Counted from the stretch's first letter, positions 26,835-35,522 are shown. The stretch: DNA of 64,000 nucleotides from Pseudomonas morbosilactucae (GCF_023241715.1 NZ_JALQCW010000022.1:1-64000); one strand, 5' to 3'. Numbers and translations are program-made. The notes: a model not told the origin generated them from the sequence alone.

Positions 26835-26856
26835 ACGCCCTGCCTTGGCAGGGCGT
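26835..26856 (+). terminator. Perfect 10-bp hairpin after the 27-residue peptide gene
   Basis: ACGCCCTGCC/GGCAGGGCGT separated by TT, 58 bases after the stop codon at 26774. Downstream bases are only moderately T-rich (TGCTGTGTCT), so it is probably a terminator but not a textbook one. Confidence 0.5.
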
Positions 26857-27009
26857 TGCTGTGTCTGGCGCGAGCGTATCCTTGAGCCGCCGATCAGTGA
26901 TCTGCATCACGATCCTGGCACCCCGGATCGCCGGTTGGACCCCATCGTTTATAGTGCCCCTCCTGACCCGCCACGCTGCGGTCGCACTCGACTTCAGGAA
27001 GGTCCGCCG

Positions 27010-27194
27010 ATGAAAAAATTGCCATCACCCAAGTCGGTTTCTACCCGGACATGCTGGGTCTGGGTTGGGATGATGGCTGGCTGCTGTGCCAGCACCTGGC
27101 AGAAAACGGCGTGATCCTGGGCCAGCCACTCTGGTCAGCCGCCGAAGACGAGGTTTGCAGGCGGGTCGTGGCGTATTTTTATGGCCGCGAGTAA
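27010..27194 (+). pseudogene. Small hypothetical protein gene with a one-base deletion in an A-run at its start
   Basis: From 27015 one frame reads without interruption as KIAITQVGFYPDMLGLGWDD and on to CRRVVAYFYGRE before TAA at 27192, clearly coding. It has no start codon in frame: a stop lies at 26964. The only ATG, at 27010, which follows AGGAAGG at good spacing, is in the next frame because the A-run after it has 6 rather than 7 bases. With 7 A residues the product would be about 61 residues starting MKKIAITQ. It is either a real frameshift or a homopolymer sequencing error. No known family. Confidence 0.6.
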
Positions 27195-27231
27195 GGGCGC
27201 CGTAACGGCAACGGATCACAGGGACTCAAGC

Positions 27232-27888
27232 ATGGAAGTGGATCACGTTTTTATCGCGGTAAAGGACCCGGCGCGGGCTGCCGAGGCCCTGGTTGCCTTG
27301 GGCCTGGTGGAGGGCACGGCCAACCAGCACCCGGGGCAGGGCACGGCCAATCGTCGGGTGTTTTTTCGCAATGCCTTTATCGAATTGCTGTACCTCACTG
27401 ACCCGCAGCAAGCGCAAAGCCCGCTGACCGCGCCCACCCGGCTGTATGAACGCCTCAGCGCCACAGCGGGCGGCGCTTCGCCCTTTGGCGTGTGCTTCAG
27501 GCCTTCATCTGCAGGCGCGCCGTCGCCCATGCCGGGCTGGGTCTATCGCCCGGCTTACCTGCCAGGGGACCTGAAAGTCGATGTAGGCCACGGGCCGCTG
27601 GGGGAGCCGATGTGGTTTTTCCTCGGTTTTGCCCAGCGTCCGGACCAGGCGCCGGCCGAGCGTGCCCAGCCCCTGGAACATGCTGCCGGCTTGCGTGAGC
27701 TGACGTCGGTGCAAGTCACCGGCCCCGCCACCGACCCGTGGTCCCCCTCGGCCGAGTGCGCTACGCAGGTGCCGGGCGTGACCCTTGAGCAGGGGCCGGA
27801 GCACCTGTTGCGCTTGCAGTTCGATCAGGGCACCAGGGGGCTGACCTGGGATTTACGCCCGGCGTTGCCCTTGGTCATCCACGGCTGA
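27232..27888 (+). CDS. VOC/glyoxalase-like domain protein
   Basis: 218 residues. The N-terminus MEVDHVFIAVKDPARAAEAL followed by LGLVEGTANQHPGQGTANRR and FIELLYL fits the glyoxalase-like (Glyoxalase_3/VOC) fold used by small-molecule-binding or metal-dependent enzymes. The His in the first motif and the Glu in the second correspond to the usual metal ligands. Substrate unknown. ATG 27232 has AGGGA 8 bases upstream; the open frame itself starts at 27181 inside the previous gene. Confidence 0.75.
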   Translation: MEVDHVFIAVKDPARAAEALVALGLVEGTANQHPGQGTANRRVFFRNAFIELLYLTDPQQAQSPLTAPTRLYERLSATAGGASPFGVCFRPSSAGAPSPMPGWVYRPAYLPGDLKVDVGHGPLGEPMWFFLGFAQRPDQAPAERAQPLEHAAGLRELTSVQVTGPATDPWSPSAECATQVPGVTLEQGPEHLLRLQFDQGTRGLTWDLRPALPLVIHG

Positions 27889-27948
27889 TTCGCCAGCGAA
27901 CCCCATTTAATGTGCGCCCACAGGGACGTACGCCAGAAAGGTTATTCC

Positions 27949-28578
27949 ATGCACGACATCGTTATCACCCAGGTCGCGTTCGATGACGCGATGCTGATTC
28001 TCGGTTGGGCCGACGGCTTGGTGCTGCGTCAGCCACTGACGCGCTTCAGTGCGCTGAAAGACGCCGATGCCCAGGCCCGCCAAGACTTTCAGATCCAGGC
28101 CGGCGGCGCGCAGCTGTATTGGCCGCACCTGGGAGCCGAGGGGCTGACCATCGACTCCGTGGACTGGATCTGGGAGCACCTGTGCAACGATGCCATGGGC
28201 CGGCTCAAGGACCTGGAATGGCAGCTTGATCGGCTCGGCCCGCGGGATCAGGCCATCGTCGCCCTCTGGCGCCTGGAGGCCGACGGCTACAACGGCGGCT
28301 TTGTGCAGTTCTTCTGCAACTGGGGCGAGCAGACCTGCCAGTTGGCATTGCAGGCCCTGCACGCCATCGGCGCCGAGAACACCCGGGCCCTGGTCAGTCG
28401 CCAGCGGCAGTTGCTCGATCACTTGGAACACCACCCCGAACTCAAGGCGTTGTGGGACATTGCCCGGCTGTTGACCGAGGAGGAGGACGAGGTGATCAGC
28501 GGGCAATTGGACCCGCAGCTCTGGACCGCGATGGAAGAGGTACCAGCCCTGGCGGTGCGGCATTTTTACCCGGGTTGA
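27949..28578 (+). CDS. DUF4375-type protein with N-terminal DUF2442-like region
   Basis: 209 residues. The N-terminal 70 residues (MHDIVITQVAFDD...RQPLTRFSALKDAD) look like DUF2442 and the rest like the DUF4375/DMP19 family, marked by GYNGGFVQFFCNWGEQ (about 114-129). DUF4375 proteins are commonly encoded as immunity proteins beside polymorphic toxins, but no toxin is next to it here. ATG 27949 has AAAGG upstream. Function is inferred at family level only. Confidence 0.75.
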   Translation: MHDIVITQVAFDDAMLILGWADGLVLRQPLTRFSALKDADAQARQDFQIQAGGAQLYWPHLGAEGLTIDSVDWIWEHLCNDAMGRLKDLEWQLDRLGPRDQAIVALWRLEADGYNGGFVQFFCNWGEQTCQLALQALHAIGAENTRALVSRQRQLLDHLEHHPELKALWDIARLLTEEEDEVISGQLDPQLWTAMEEVPALAVRHFYPG

Positions 28579-28711
28579 GTGCGCTCGGTGGCGCCGTGAA
28601 CATGGCTGCCACGGCCGGGGGGCTTAGGCTTATCATCGCTGCGCCCAGGTGCTTCCGGGTCCCTGGCAATGCTGCCAAACCTTTGTTTTCTTCCACGGAT
28701 AGGGACCTGCC

Positions 28712-30205
28712 ATGCCTCGTTCAAAGCTCTTTGCCACCCTGACGGTGGCGCTGCTCGGCGCTGCGGCGCTCTGGTACCTGTGGGTCATCACCAGCGCCAA
28801 GCTGGAGTGGGGCGGCGCCAGCCCCGATCAACGTACCCTGGGCACGGTGCAAGCCACCGAGCAGCGGGCGATGGCCCAGTACTGCACCGGCGTGGTGGTC
28901 ACCCCCAAGGCGACCTGGCTGGTGGCGCGCCTGGACGAGCGCTCCAAGACCGAGCCGGTGGCGGCCGGGGTGCAAGACCTGGATGCCCTGGTCCGTGGCC
29001 AGCCGACGCCTGAAGAGACAGAAGAAGAGCAGGGCTCTGGCGCCTTTTCCGCGTACTTCGTCCGTGGGGAAAAAGAGCTCACCTCAATCTCTCGCCTGGA
29101 CGCCAACGGCCAATTTCAAACCGTGGCGCAGCTCAGTGAAGCCGCCTGCCTGGTGGCCAGCCCCGATGGGCAGCAGGTGTTCCTGCTGACGGGGCTCAAG
29201 CGCCCGGCGCCGGCCAAGGACCGCACCGACAGCCTGACGCAGACGGTGGTCCTGCGCAGTGACGATCAGGGCCAGAGCTGGGACTGGTTGCGCCAGGGGT
29301 TGTTTCCCGAGGTCGAGCAACTGGCCTGGAGCCTGCAGACCTATTTCCATGGCACCGACGACGTCTGGGCTTGGGGCCGGCCCGAAAGCCTGGACGACGT
29401 GATCGATCAGGATCAACCGCGGGCGCTGTCCACCGGGGTGTCTTATTCCGCCGACCGCGGCGCTAGCAGCGCACCGATTTTCACGGCCGAGTCGTTGTTG
29501 CTGACCGGTGCTTACGCCCGGACCAAGCGCCCGGAGATTGTGCAATGGCAGGACGAGGCCGAGGGCCACGGCGAGATCAATACCCAAGTCAGCCAGTTGG
29601 ATGGGCAGCACGCGGTGATCTGGGTGTCCCAGCGTTTCTGGGGGCGTAATCCGGATGGCGTGGGGGACAACCTGGCGTTCAACGTCACCACCCGTGCGCC
29701 CCTGTCGCGCGAGGCCGGTGGCCCGTGGCAGGTCGGCGCTGTGCAACATGAGGACGGGCTGTACATCGGGCAACTGCGGGATAACGGCACCGGGCGTCTG
29801 GTTGGCTTGATCGACCAGGGCAACCAGGGGCGCGATGAGGTGGCCGAACTGGACGCCGAGCAACGCACCTGGAAGGTGCTGGGGGCGCTGCCCAATGTGT
29901 TCGCGCCCCTGTCTTCGGACCGCCCGGTGCGCGTCAGCCAGTTCCAGGTGGGGCGCAACAGCCTGCTGATCAACACCTCCAGCGAACACCATCCACCGCG
30001 TTGGCTCTATTGGGGGGCGGACGCCAGCATCTCCGCCGACGGGGTATTTTATTCCAGGGACTGGGGGCATTCCTGGCAGCAACTGGCCATTGGCGGCTAC
30101 TTGGGCATCCTCGGTTTCCAAGGGGCCGAGGACCGGGTGATCTGGGCCAAGGGCAACTGGTACGACAGCCGAGACCTGGGGATCTATACGTATGGTTTGA
30201 AGTAG
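28712..30205 (+). CDS. Membrane-anchored BNR/Asp-box repeat protein
   Basis: 497 residues. One N-terminal hydrophobic segment (about 6-28) anchors or exports it. The rest is beta-rich, with recurring Asp-box-like motifs SDDQGQSWDW (about 187-196), YSADRGAS (about 246) and YSRDWGHSWQ (about 446), which suggest a beta-propeller. Asp boxes occur in sialidases and many non-enzymatic propellers; no catalytic set is visible, so no enzyme is claimed. The stop is followed by a run of G and a heptamer array. Confidence 0.65.
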   Translation: MPRSKLFATLTVALLGAAALWYLWVITSAKLEWGGASPDQRTLGTVQATEQRAMAQYCTGVVVTPKATWLVARLDERSKTEPVAAGVQDLDALVRGQPTPEETEEEQGSGAFSAYFVRGEKELTSISRLDANGQFQTVAQLSEAACLVASPDGQQVFLLTGLKRPAPAKDRTDSLTQTVVLRSDDQGQSWDWLRQGLFPEVEQLAWSLQTYFHGTDDVWAWGRPESLDDVIDQDQPRALSTGVSYSADRGASSAPIFTAESLLLTGAYARTKRPEIVQWQDEAEGHGEINTQVSQLDGQHAVIWVSQRFWGRNPDGVGDNLAFNVTTRAPLSREAGGPWQVGAVQHEDGLYIGQLRDNGTGRLVGLIDQGNQGRDEVAELDAEQRTWKVLGALPNVFAPLSSDRPVRVSQFQVGRNSLLINTSSEHHPPRWLYWGADASISADGVFYSRDWGHSWQQLAIGGYLGILGFQGAEDRVIWAKGNWYDSRDLGIYTYGLK

Positions 30206-30221
30206 GGGGGGGCCGGGGGGA

Positions 30222-30291
30222 GCTTTAAGCTCCAAGCTCCAAGCTCCAAGCTCCAAGCTTGAGGCTTGAGGCTTGAGGCTTCAAGCTTCAG
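30222..30291. repeat. Heptanucleotide tandem array, ten units
   Basis: Ten consecutive 7-base units of the form GCTNNAR: GCTTTAA, four copies of GCTCCAA, three of GCTTGAG, then GCTTCAA and GCTTCAG. Polarity changes midway (AAGC-type then GCTT-type), so the array can fold as an imperfect hairpin. It begins 17 bases after the propeller gene and covers the stop codon of the convergent dehydrogenase gene. A diverged array of the same period and unit count is at 49892-49961. Confidence 0.85.
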
Positions 30292-31241
30292 CCCCAACCC
30301 TTCTCGACCCCCGTCAGGACTGGCTGGCCGGCAAAGTGGGCGGCCAGGTTGTCGAGGACCAATTGCAGGGTGGCGCTGACCGCCTCGGGGGAGCGCCCGG
30401 CGATGTGCGGTGTGAGGATCAGGTTGTCCAGTTTCAACCACTGCTCGGGCACCTCGGGCTCGCCCTCCAGCACATCCAGGGCCGCGCCGGCGATGCGTCG
30501 ATCGAGCAAGGCCTGGCCGAGGGCGGCGCTGTCCACCACGCTGCCTCGGGCGATATTGACCAGGTAGCCATCGGCACCCAGCGCCTCCAGCACGGCCGCA
30601 TTGACCAGGTGCCGGGTGCCTGCGCCGCCCGGCGTGGCGACCACCAAAAAGTCCGCCCAGGCGGCCAGTTCCAGGGGCGTGGCAAAGTACCTGAAGGCGC
30701 ACCCGGGTAGCTCCTGACGGTTGTGATAACCCACTGCCATGTCGAAGCCGCCGGCACCGCGCTGGGCAATTTTCTGGCCGATCTGGCCCAGTCCGAGGAT
30801 GCCCAGTTTTTTGCGCGAGAGCATGGGGCGGGGCTGGCGGGATCGCTGCCACAGGCCCTGGCGCACGGCGGCGTCGGCCTGGGGAATGCCACGTACTATT
30901 GCCAGCAGCAGGGCCAGGGCGTGGTCCGCTACCGACGCGTCATTGGTACCGGGGCCGTGGGTCACCACAATGCCCCGGGCTCGGGCCGCCGTCAGGTCGA
31001 CTTGTTCATAGCCGGCGCCCTGGGCACAAATGATTGTCAGTTGGGGCAACGCCGCGATTTCGGCGGCCGAGAGGCCGGTGGAGCCGTTGGTCAGCACCGC
31101 CTCGACCTGTGGGCCCAGGGTCTCGAAGGCTGCGGCCTTGTCCATGGCAGACAGCGCCACATGAGGGGTGAAGCCGGCGGCCTGCAGGCGCTCCAGGGCC
31201 TGGGGTGTCAACTCGATCAGAACCAGCAGTGCTCGGGGCAT
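30288..31241 (-). CDS. D-isomer-specific 2-hydroxyacid dehydrogenase
   Basis: 317 residues; NAD(P)-dependent reduction of a 2-oxoacid such as glyoxylate, hydroxypyruvate or 2-ketogluconate. The nucleotide loop GILGLGQIGQKIA lies at about 147-159. Catalytic residues are Arg in VNIARGSVVD, Glu in LEGEPEVP and His in LTPHIAG, all present. The length and the LTNGSTGLSAAEI segment fit the GhrB/hydroxypyruvate reductase group. The stop codon lies inside the heptamer array. Stands alone. Confidence 0.9.
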   Translation of the reverse strand: MPRALLVLIELTPQALERLQAAGFTPHVALSAMDKAAAFETLGPQVEAVLTNGSTGLSAAEIAALPQLTIICAQGAGYEQVDLTAARARGIVVTHGPGTNDASVADHALALLLAIVRGIPQADAAVRQGLWQRSRQPRPMLSRKKLGILGLGQIGQKIAQRGAGGFDMAVGYHNRQELPGCAFRYFATPLELAAWADFLVVATPGGAGTRHLVNAAVLEALGADGYLVNIARGSVVDSAALGQALLDRRIAGAALDVLEGEPEVPEQWLKLDNLILTPHIAGRSPEAVSATLQLVLDNLAAHFAGQPVLTGVEKGWG

Positions 31242-31438
31242 GGCAGGGTGCTCGTGAGGGAGGGCGGAAGGGCGGTGCCGGCAGCGGGGCGCCGACGACA
31301 GCCTTCACACTAGACGATCGGCAGCAAGCCGGGGAAGTTCGGCTTCCGCAGTTTTGCTTGGCAGGTCAGGCCCCAACGTTTAACGTGCCGCTGCCGATTT
31401 TGAGCGGCAGTATTTCAACTCCAGGGAGCGGCTCAGCC

Positions 31439-31777
31439 ATGACCATCAGCAACGAAAAACTGAAAAACTATCCATTCCTGGCCGAGATGACCCAGGACGC
31501 GTATTTCCCGCCCCACCTGGTGGCCAAGGGGCAGCAACTGCTCTTGGACATGTGCGCCACCATTGAGGCCGAATCCCCCCAAGGCCTGACTGAACTGTAC
31601 GCAATCACCCAGGCCACCACCGATGACTTCAATGCCTTGGCCGAGGAGTTCGAGGAGAACGGCAGCGAGATCGAAACCGCTGCCCGGGATTGCATCGGCA
31701 CCGACTTCGCGGTCATTGCCAGTGCCTATGGTTTTGACGCCGACATCGAAGAGCTGATCGCCACCCGGGATTGGTAA
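31439..31777 (+). CDS. DUF5713 family protein
   Basis: 112 residues, acidic, soluble. The segments NEKLKNYPFLAEMTQDAYFP, FEENGSEIETAARDCIGTDF and the final AYGFDADIEELIATRDW fit the DUF5713 family. Function unknown; such short acidic proteins are frequent near toxin loci but nothing supports that here. ATG 31439 has AGGGAG about 11 bases upstream. Confidence 0.8.
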   Translation: MTISNEKLKNYPFLAEMTQDAYFPPHLVAKGQQLLLDMCATIEAESPQGLTELYAITQATTDDFNALAEEFEENGSEIETAARDCIGTDFAVIASAYGFDADIEELIATRDW

Positions 31778-31828
31778 ACCGTCGCACAGGGGCAGGGCGT
31801 TGATGCGCGCCTTGCCTGCGCGGCGTGC

Positions 31829-32323
31829 TCAGTCGTCCCGACCGTGAGCGTTGGCCGCCAGTTGCCGGGTATCGACCCGGACGAAGACCGAATCGCCGAC
31901 CGCCGTCAGCACCTCGCCCGCATACACCTCGCAGATCACCCGGCTTTTGCGCCCGACCTCGCCTTCGACCCGCGCCCGCAAGGTCAAGGGCACGCCCATG
32001 GGCGTTGGCTTGATGAATTTGATCCCCAGGTTGCCGGTCACGCAGTCGATGCGCGGCAGGCTGCCGGGCGCGCGCTGCTCCGCCCGGTAGTGGTAGGCCA
32101 TGGCGGTCCAGTTGGAGTGGCAGTCCACCAGCATGGCAATCAGGCCGCCGTACACCAAGTCGGGCCAGCCGCAGTACTGGGCGTCCGGGAGGTGTTCGGC
32201 GACCAGGTGCACGCCGTCTTCGAGCCAGCGGCTCTTGATGTGCAGGCCGTGGGGGTTGTTGCCGCCACAGCCGTAGCAAACGCCTTCCGGCGCGGTGACG
32301 TCTTGCAGGGGAGGGTTGTGCAT
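31829..32323 (-). CDS. Hotdog-fold thioesterase (PaaI/4HBT-like)
   Basis: 164 residues. It starts with a CYGCGGNNPHGLHI motif (about 16-29), as in the PaaI-type thioesterases with a zinc-ribbon-like N-terminus, and has YGGLIAMLVDCHSNWTAMAY (about 58-77), where the catalytic acidic residue of the hotdog fold sits. It would hydrolyse an acyl-CoA thioester. AAGGTGA lies just before ATG 32323. It follows the XRE-cupin gene on the same strand with a 50-base gap, so they are likely co-transcribed. Confidence 0.85.
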   Translation of the reverse strand: MHNPPLQDVTAPEGVCYGCGGNNPHGLHIKSRWLEDGVHLVAEHLPDAQYCGWPDLVYGGLIAMLVDCHSNWTAMAYHYRAEQRAPGSLPRIDCVTGNLGIKFIKPTPMGVPLTLRARVEGEVGRKSRVICEVYAGEVLTAVGDSVFVRVDTRQLAANAHGRDD

Positions 32324-32373
32324 GCTTTCACCTTGTTGATTTTTATTCTGGGTGCCGGACGGGGTCGTCGCGC

Positions 32374-32916
32374 TTACTCGTCGCTGCTGTGGACCACCAC
32401 CAGCAATTGCGCCTGGACCTCGCCCAGGGAGCGCAGCCGATGGGGCTTTTGCGCGTTGAAGTGGAGGGCATCGCCACGGTTGAGGATCACTCGCTCGTTC
32501 ATGAAGTCCACCTCCACCTGGCCCTCGTGGACGAACAGGAACTCTTCGCCGGTGTGCTCCTTGAAGGTCTTGTCGGTGAACTCCCGGGGCGGGTAGATGA
32601 TGAAGGGCAACAGGCTGCGCTCGCTGACCTGATGGGCCAGCACCGCATAGCCCGGTGCCTGGTCGTTGGCTGCCAGGGACTGGCGCTCGTCGCTGCGCAC
32701 CAGGCTGTAGCTGTCCAGGCCGATGCGGTCTTCGGCGAACAATTCCTCGACCTTGACGTTCAACGCCTTGGCCAGCTTCAGCGCCGCCGCAATCGAGGGG
32801 GTGTTCAGCCCGCGCTCGACTTTCGACAGGTAACTCTTGGTCATGCCGGATTTTTCCGCCAGCGCTTCGAGGGTTACGCCAAGTTTTTTTCTCAGTAATT
32901 TCAAACGGATAGACAT
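32374..32916 (-). CDS. XRE-cupin transcriptional regulator
   Basis: 180 residues: N-terminal XRE HTH (LGVTLEALAEKSGMTKSYLS, about 12-31) followed by VERGLNTPSIAAALKLAKAL, and a C-terminal cupin sensor (HTGEEFLFVHEGQVEVDF then RGDALHFNAQKPH). The divergent operon at 33089 and the palindrome between them point to it as the local regulator. The effector is unknown, perhaps the hydroxy- or oxo-acid handled by the aldolase/lyase pair. Confidence 0.88.
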   Translation of the reverse strand: MSIRLKLLRKKLGVTLEALAEKSGMTKSYLSKVERGLNTPSIAAALKLAKALNVKVEELFAEDRIGLDSYSLVRSDERQSLAANDQAPGYAVLAHQVSERSLLPFIIYPPREFTDKTFKEHTGEEFLFVHEGQVEVDFMNERVILNRGDALHFNAQKPHRLRSLGEVQAQLLVVVHSSDE

Positions 32917-32961
32917 GTAGAGCGATTAATCCATCAAGGAAGCAACGATTGATCCTTGCTA

Positions 32962-32997
32962 ATGACACTTTGTGTCATATAGCATCTTTAGTGTCAT
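32962..32997. promoter_or_regulatory. Candidate operator of the XRE-cupin regulator
   Basis: A 7-bp inverted repeat ATGACAC-TTT-GTGTCAT (32962-32978) is followed by a third half-site GTGTCAT at 32991-32997, 19 bases after the second, so the extra half lies about two helical turns away. It sits 46 bases upstream of the regulator start and before the divergent aldolase gene. Confidence 0.6.
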
Positions 32998-33088
32998 TTG
33001 TTTTCCCCTGACTGCCTGGCAAGCGGCAATCTTGCCGGCAGCGGGTGGGTAAATCCGACGTCCATTGCAACGACTCAAGGACACCGAC

Positions 33089-33871
33089 ATGGCCGAGACC
33101 TTAGCACTACCCAAGGCGCAACTGCTCAAGCAGGCGCTGACCCAGATGCAAAATACCCTGGCGGATAATACGTGGACCGACCGGCAAAAGCTGGCGTTGA
33201 CTTGCCGCATTCTGTTCGAGCACGGCCATGACTCGGGCCTGGCCGGGCAGATCACCGCCCGTGGCCCTCAGCCCGGCACCTATTACACCCAGGCACTGGG
33301 CCTGGGTTTTGACGAGATCACTGCCGGCAACCTGTTGCTGGTCAATGAAGACCTGGAGGTGCTCGAAGGTCGCGGCATGCCCAACCCGGCCAACCGTTTC
33401 CACACCTGGGTGTACCGGGCTCGCCCGGACGTTAACTGCATCATCCACACCCATCCGACCCATGTCGCCGCGCTGTCGATGCTGGAGGTGCCGTTGCAGG
33501 TATCCCACATGGACCTGTGCCCGCTCTATGAGGACTGTGCATTCCTGCCGGCCTGGCCGGGGGTTCCGGTGGGGAACGAGGAGGGCGAGATCATCTCCGC
33601 CGCCTTGGGCGACAAGCGCGCCATCCTGCTGTCGCACCACGGCCAGCTGTCCACCGGGGCCAGCATCGAGGAAGCCTGTGTCATCGCCCAGCTGTTCGAG
33701 CGCGCCGCCAAGTTGCAACTGCTGGCCATGGCCGCCGGCGCCATCCAGCCCATCCAGCCTGAGCTGGGGCGTGAAGCCCACGACTGGATTGCACGGCCCA
33801 AGCGCCACGCTGCGGCCTTCAACTACTTCACTCGGCAATGCCTCAAGCACCACGCCGACTGCCTGAACTGA
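33089..33871 (+). CDS. Class II aldolase/adducin family protein
   Basis: 260 residues, zinc-dependent class II aldolase or decarboxylase fold. Metal ligands are visible as HTHPTHVAALS (about 120-130, His pair) and LLSHHGQLSTG (His pair near 187); the catalytic glutamate is in NEDLEVLEGRGMPN. The substrate is not predictable. AAGGA precedes ATG 33089. The next gene, a DapA-family lyase, begins 30 bases after its stop, so both may act on the same carbon skeleton. Confidence 0.88.
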   Translation: MAETLALPKAQLLKQALTQMQNTLADNTWTDRQKLALTCRILFEHGHDSGLAGQITARGPQPGTYYTQALGLGFDEITAGNLLLVNEDLEVLEGRGMPNPANRFHTWVYRARPDVNCIIHTHPTHVAALSMLEVPLQVSHMDLCPLYEDCAFLPAWPGVPVGNEEGEIISAALGDKRAILLSHHGQLSTGASIEEACVIAQLFERAAKLQLLAMAAGAIQPIQPELGREAHDWIARPKRHAAAFNYFTRQCLKHHADCLN

Positions 33872-33901
33872 CCCCCTGACTTGCGCCCCCGGAGAAACCC
33901 A

Positions 33902-34789
33902 ATGTCGACCCCCATCCTGCACGGCATCATCGGCTACACCGTCACCCCCTTTACCGCCAACGGCCAAGAGCTGGACCTGGAAGCCCTCGGGCGTTCCATC
34001 GACCGCCTGATTGCCGGTGGCGTGCACGCTATCGCGCCATTGGGCAGCACCGGCGAAGGGGCTTACCTGAGCGACCGGGAATGGGACCACATCTGTGAGT
34101 TCAGCCTTGAGCATGTGGCCCGGCGCGTACCGACCGTGGTCAGCGTTTCCGACCTGACCACCGCCAAGGCCGTGCGCCGTGCACGCTTTGCCGAGGCCCG
34201 TGGTGCCGACACCTTGATGGTGCTGCCCACGGCCTACTGGAAACTCAGTGAGGCGGAAATCCTTGCCCACTATCGGGCCATCGGCGAGGCCGTCGGCGTG
34301 CCGATCATGCTGTACAACAACCCGGCCACCAGTGGCACCGACCTCTCGGTGGAACTGATCCTGAAAATCGTCAAGGCCGTGGACAACGTGACCATGGTCA
34401 AGGAGAGCAGCGGTGACATCCAGCGCATGCACCAACTGCATCTGCAGGGCGAAGGCCAGGTGCCGTTCTACAACGGCAGCAACCCCCTGGCCCTGGAAGC
34501 CTTTATCGCCGGTGCCGCGGGTTGGTGCAGCGCCGCGCCCAACCTGATTCCGCAGCTCAACCTGGCGCTCTATCAAGCGGTGCTGGACAACGACCTGCAA
34601 CAGGCCCGCGCGCTGTTCTACCAACAGTTGCCGTTGCTGGACTTCATCCTCAAGGGCGGTTTACCGGCCACCATCAAGGCGGGTCTGGCGCTGACCGGGT
34701 TGGACATGGGCGACCCGCGCCTGCCGGTATTCCCCCTTGGCGATGCCGGGCGCAACCGCTTGCAGGCGTTGCTCAAGACCCTGGGCTAA
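33902..34789 (+). CDS. Dihydrodipicolinate synthase/N-acetylneuraminate lyase family protein
   Basis: 295 residues, (beta/alpha)8 class I aldolase-type. The Schiff-base lysine is in TMVKESSGD (about 162-170), the catalytic tyrosine in MLYNNPATSG (about 135-144) and the substrate-binding loop is GSTGEGAYLS (about 48-57), which replaces the GTTGES of true DapA. Genomic context (aldolase, thioesterase, XRE-cupin) argues for a catabolic lyase rather than lysine biosynthesis. ATG 33902 is chosen over the open frame start at 33881. Confidence 0.88.
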   Translation: MSTPILHGIIGYTVTPFTANGQELDLEALGRSIDRLIAGGVHAIAPLGSTGEGAYLSDREWDHICEFSLEHVARRVPTVVSVSDLTTAKAVRRARFAEARGADTLMVLPTAYWKLSEAEILAHYRAIGEAVGVPIMLYNNPATSGTDLSVELILKIVKAVDNVTMVKESSGDIQRMHQLHLQGEGQVPFYNGSNPLALEAFIAGAAGWCSAAPNLIPQLNLALYQAVLDNDLQQARALFYQQLPLLDFILKGGLPATIKAGLALTGLDMGDPRLPVFPLGDAGRNRLQALLKTLG

Positions 34790-34803
34790 GGGCACTTGAG
34801 GGT

Positions 34804-34840
34804 GGCGCCCTGGGCCAGTCAGCCACTGGCCCCGGGCGCC
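34804..34840 (+). terminator. Strong stem-loop after the aldolase/lyase operon
   Basis: GGCGCCC plus GGGCCAGT pair with ACTGGCCC plus GGGCGCC around a CAGCC loop, about 15 base pairs with one mismatch, 14 bases after the lyase stop. No U-run follows, so termination is plausible but not proven. Confidence 0.5.
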
Positions 34841-34970
34841 CAGAACGATCAGTTGCGGACGAAGCTGGCGTTGCACCGAGCGTCCGGCATAATCCTGCTC
34901 TTCAGGGGCCAGGACGCCCACCGCCCAACCGGGCGGTACGGATGGGCAGAACCTCTACAAGGAGCAACGG

Positions 34971-35522
34971 ATGCAGGTATTTGAAACCCCACGGCTGATC
35001 GGCCGACCCTTGTCACGGCAGGACTTGCCGGCCCTTACCGCGATCCTCAGCGACCCGCAGGTGATGGAGTATTCGGTGAGTGGCGTGTGTGACGAACAGA
35101 TCACGGGCCGGTTCATCGACTGGTGCGTGAAGTGTTACGCCGATCACGGCATGGGGCATTGGGCCCTGGTGGAAAAGGCCTCGAACCAACTGGTGGGTTT
35201 TTGCGGCGTCGGCCCGGAAGACGTCAACGGCGTGGAAGAGGCCAACCTGGGTTATCGCCTGGCCACCCGCTTCTGGAACCAGGGGCTGGCCACCGAAGCC
35301 GCCCAAGGTGCCCTGGCCCATGTGTTTTCCCAAGGCCTGGCGACCTCGGTGGTGGTGATTATCCAGCCGGAGCACGGCGCCTCCCTGCGGGTGGCCGAGC
35401 GTGCCGGATTCAAGGCCTACGACGAACTTGAATTTCACGAGCGCGCCGTGCGTGTGTACCGGATGAGCCGTGAGGATTGGCAGGGCCTGGGTCCTCCCAG
35501 CGTGGCGAGCCCCGGCGCCTGA
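34971..35522 (+). CDS. GNAT family N-acetyltransferase
   Basis: 183 residues of the RimJ/RimL-like type: TPRLIGRPLSRQDLPAL at the N-terminus, WNQGLATEAAQGALAHVF (about 103-120) as the acetyl-CoA loop region and GASLRVAERAGF near 141. The substrate is unknown. AAGGAGC lies just upstream of ATG 34971. Ends in a short Pro/Ser tail. Confidence 0.87.
   Translation: MQVFETPRLIGRPLSRQDLPALTAILSDPQVMEYSVSGVCDEQITGRFIDWCVKCYADHGMGHWALVEKASNQLVGFCGVGPEDVNGVEEANLGYRLATRFWNQGLATEAAQGALAHVFSQGLATSVVVIIQPEHGASLRVAERAGFKAYDELEFHERAVRVYRMSREDWQGLGPPSVASPGA

Noticed and set aside
27010..27020. Programmed -1 frameshift on the A-run
   Set aside because: The run sits at codons 2-3 and is not in the A_AAA_AAN phase; a deleted base is more likely.
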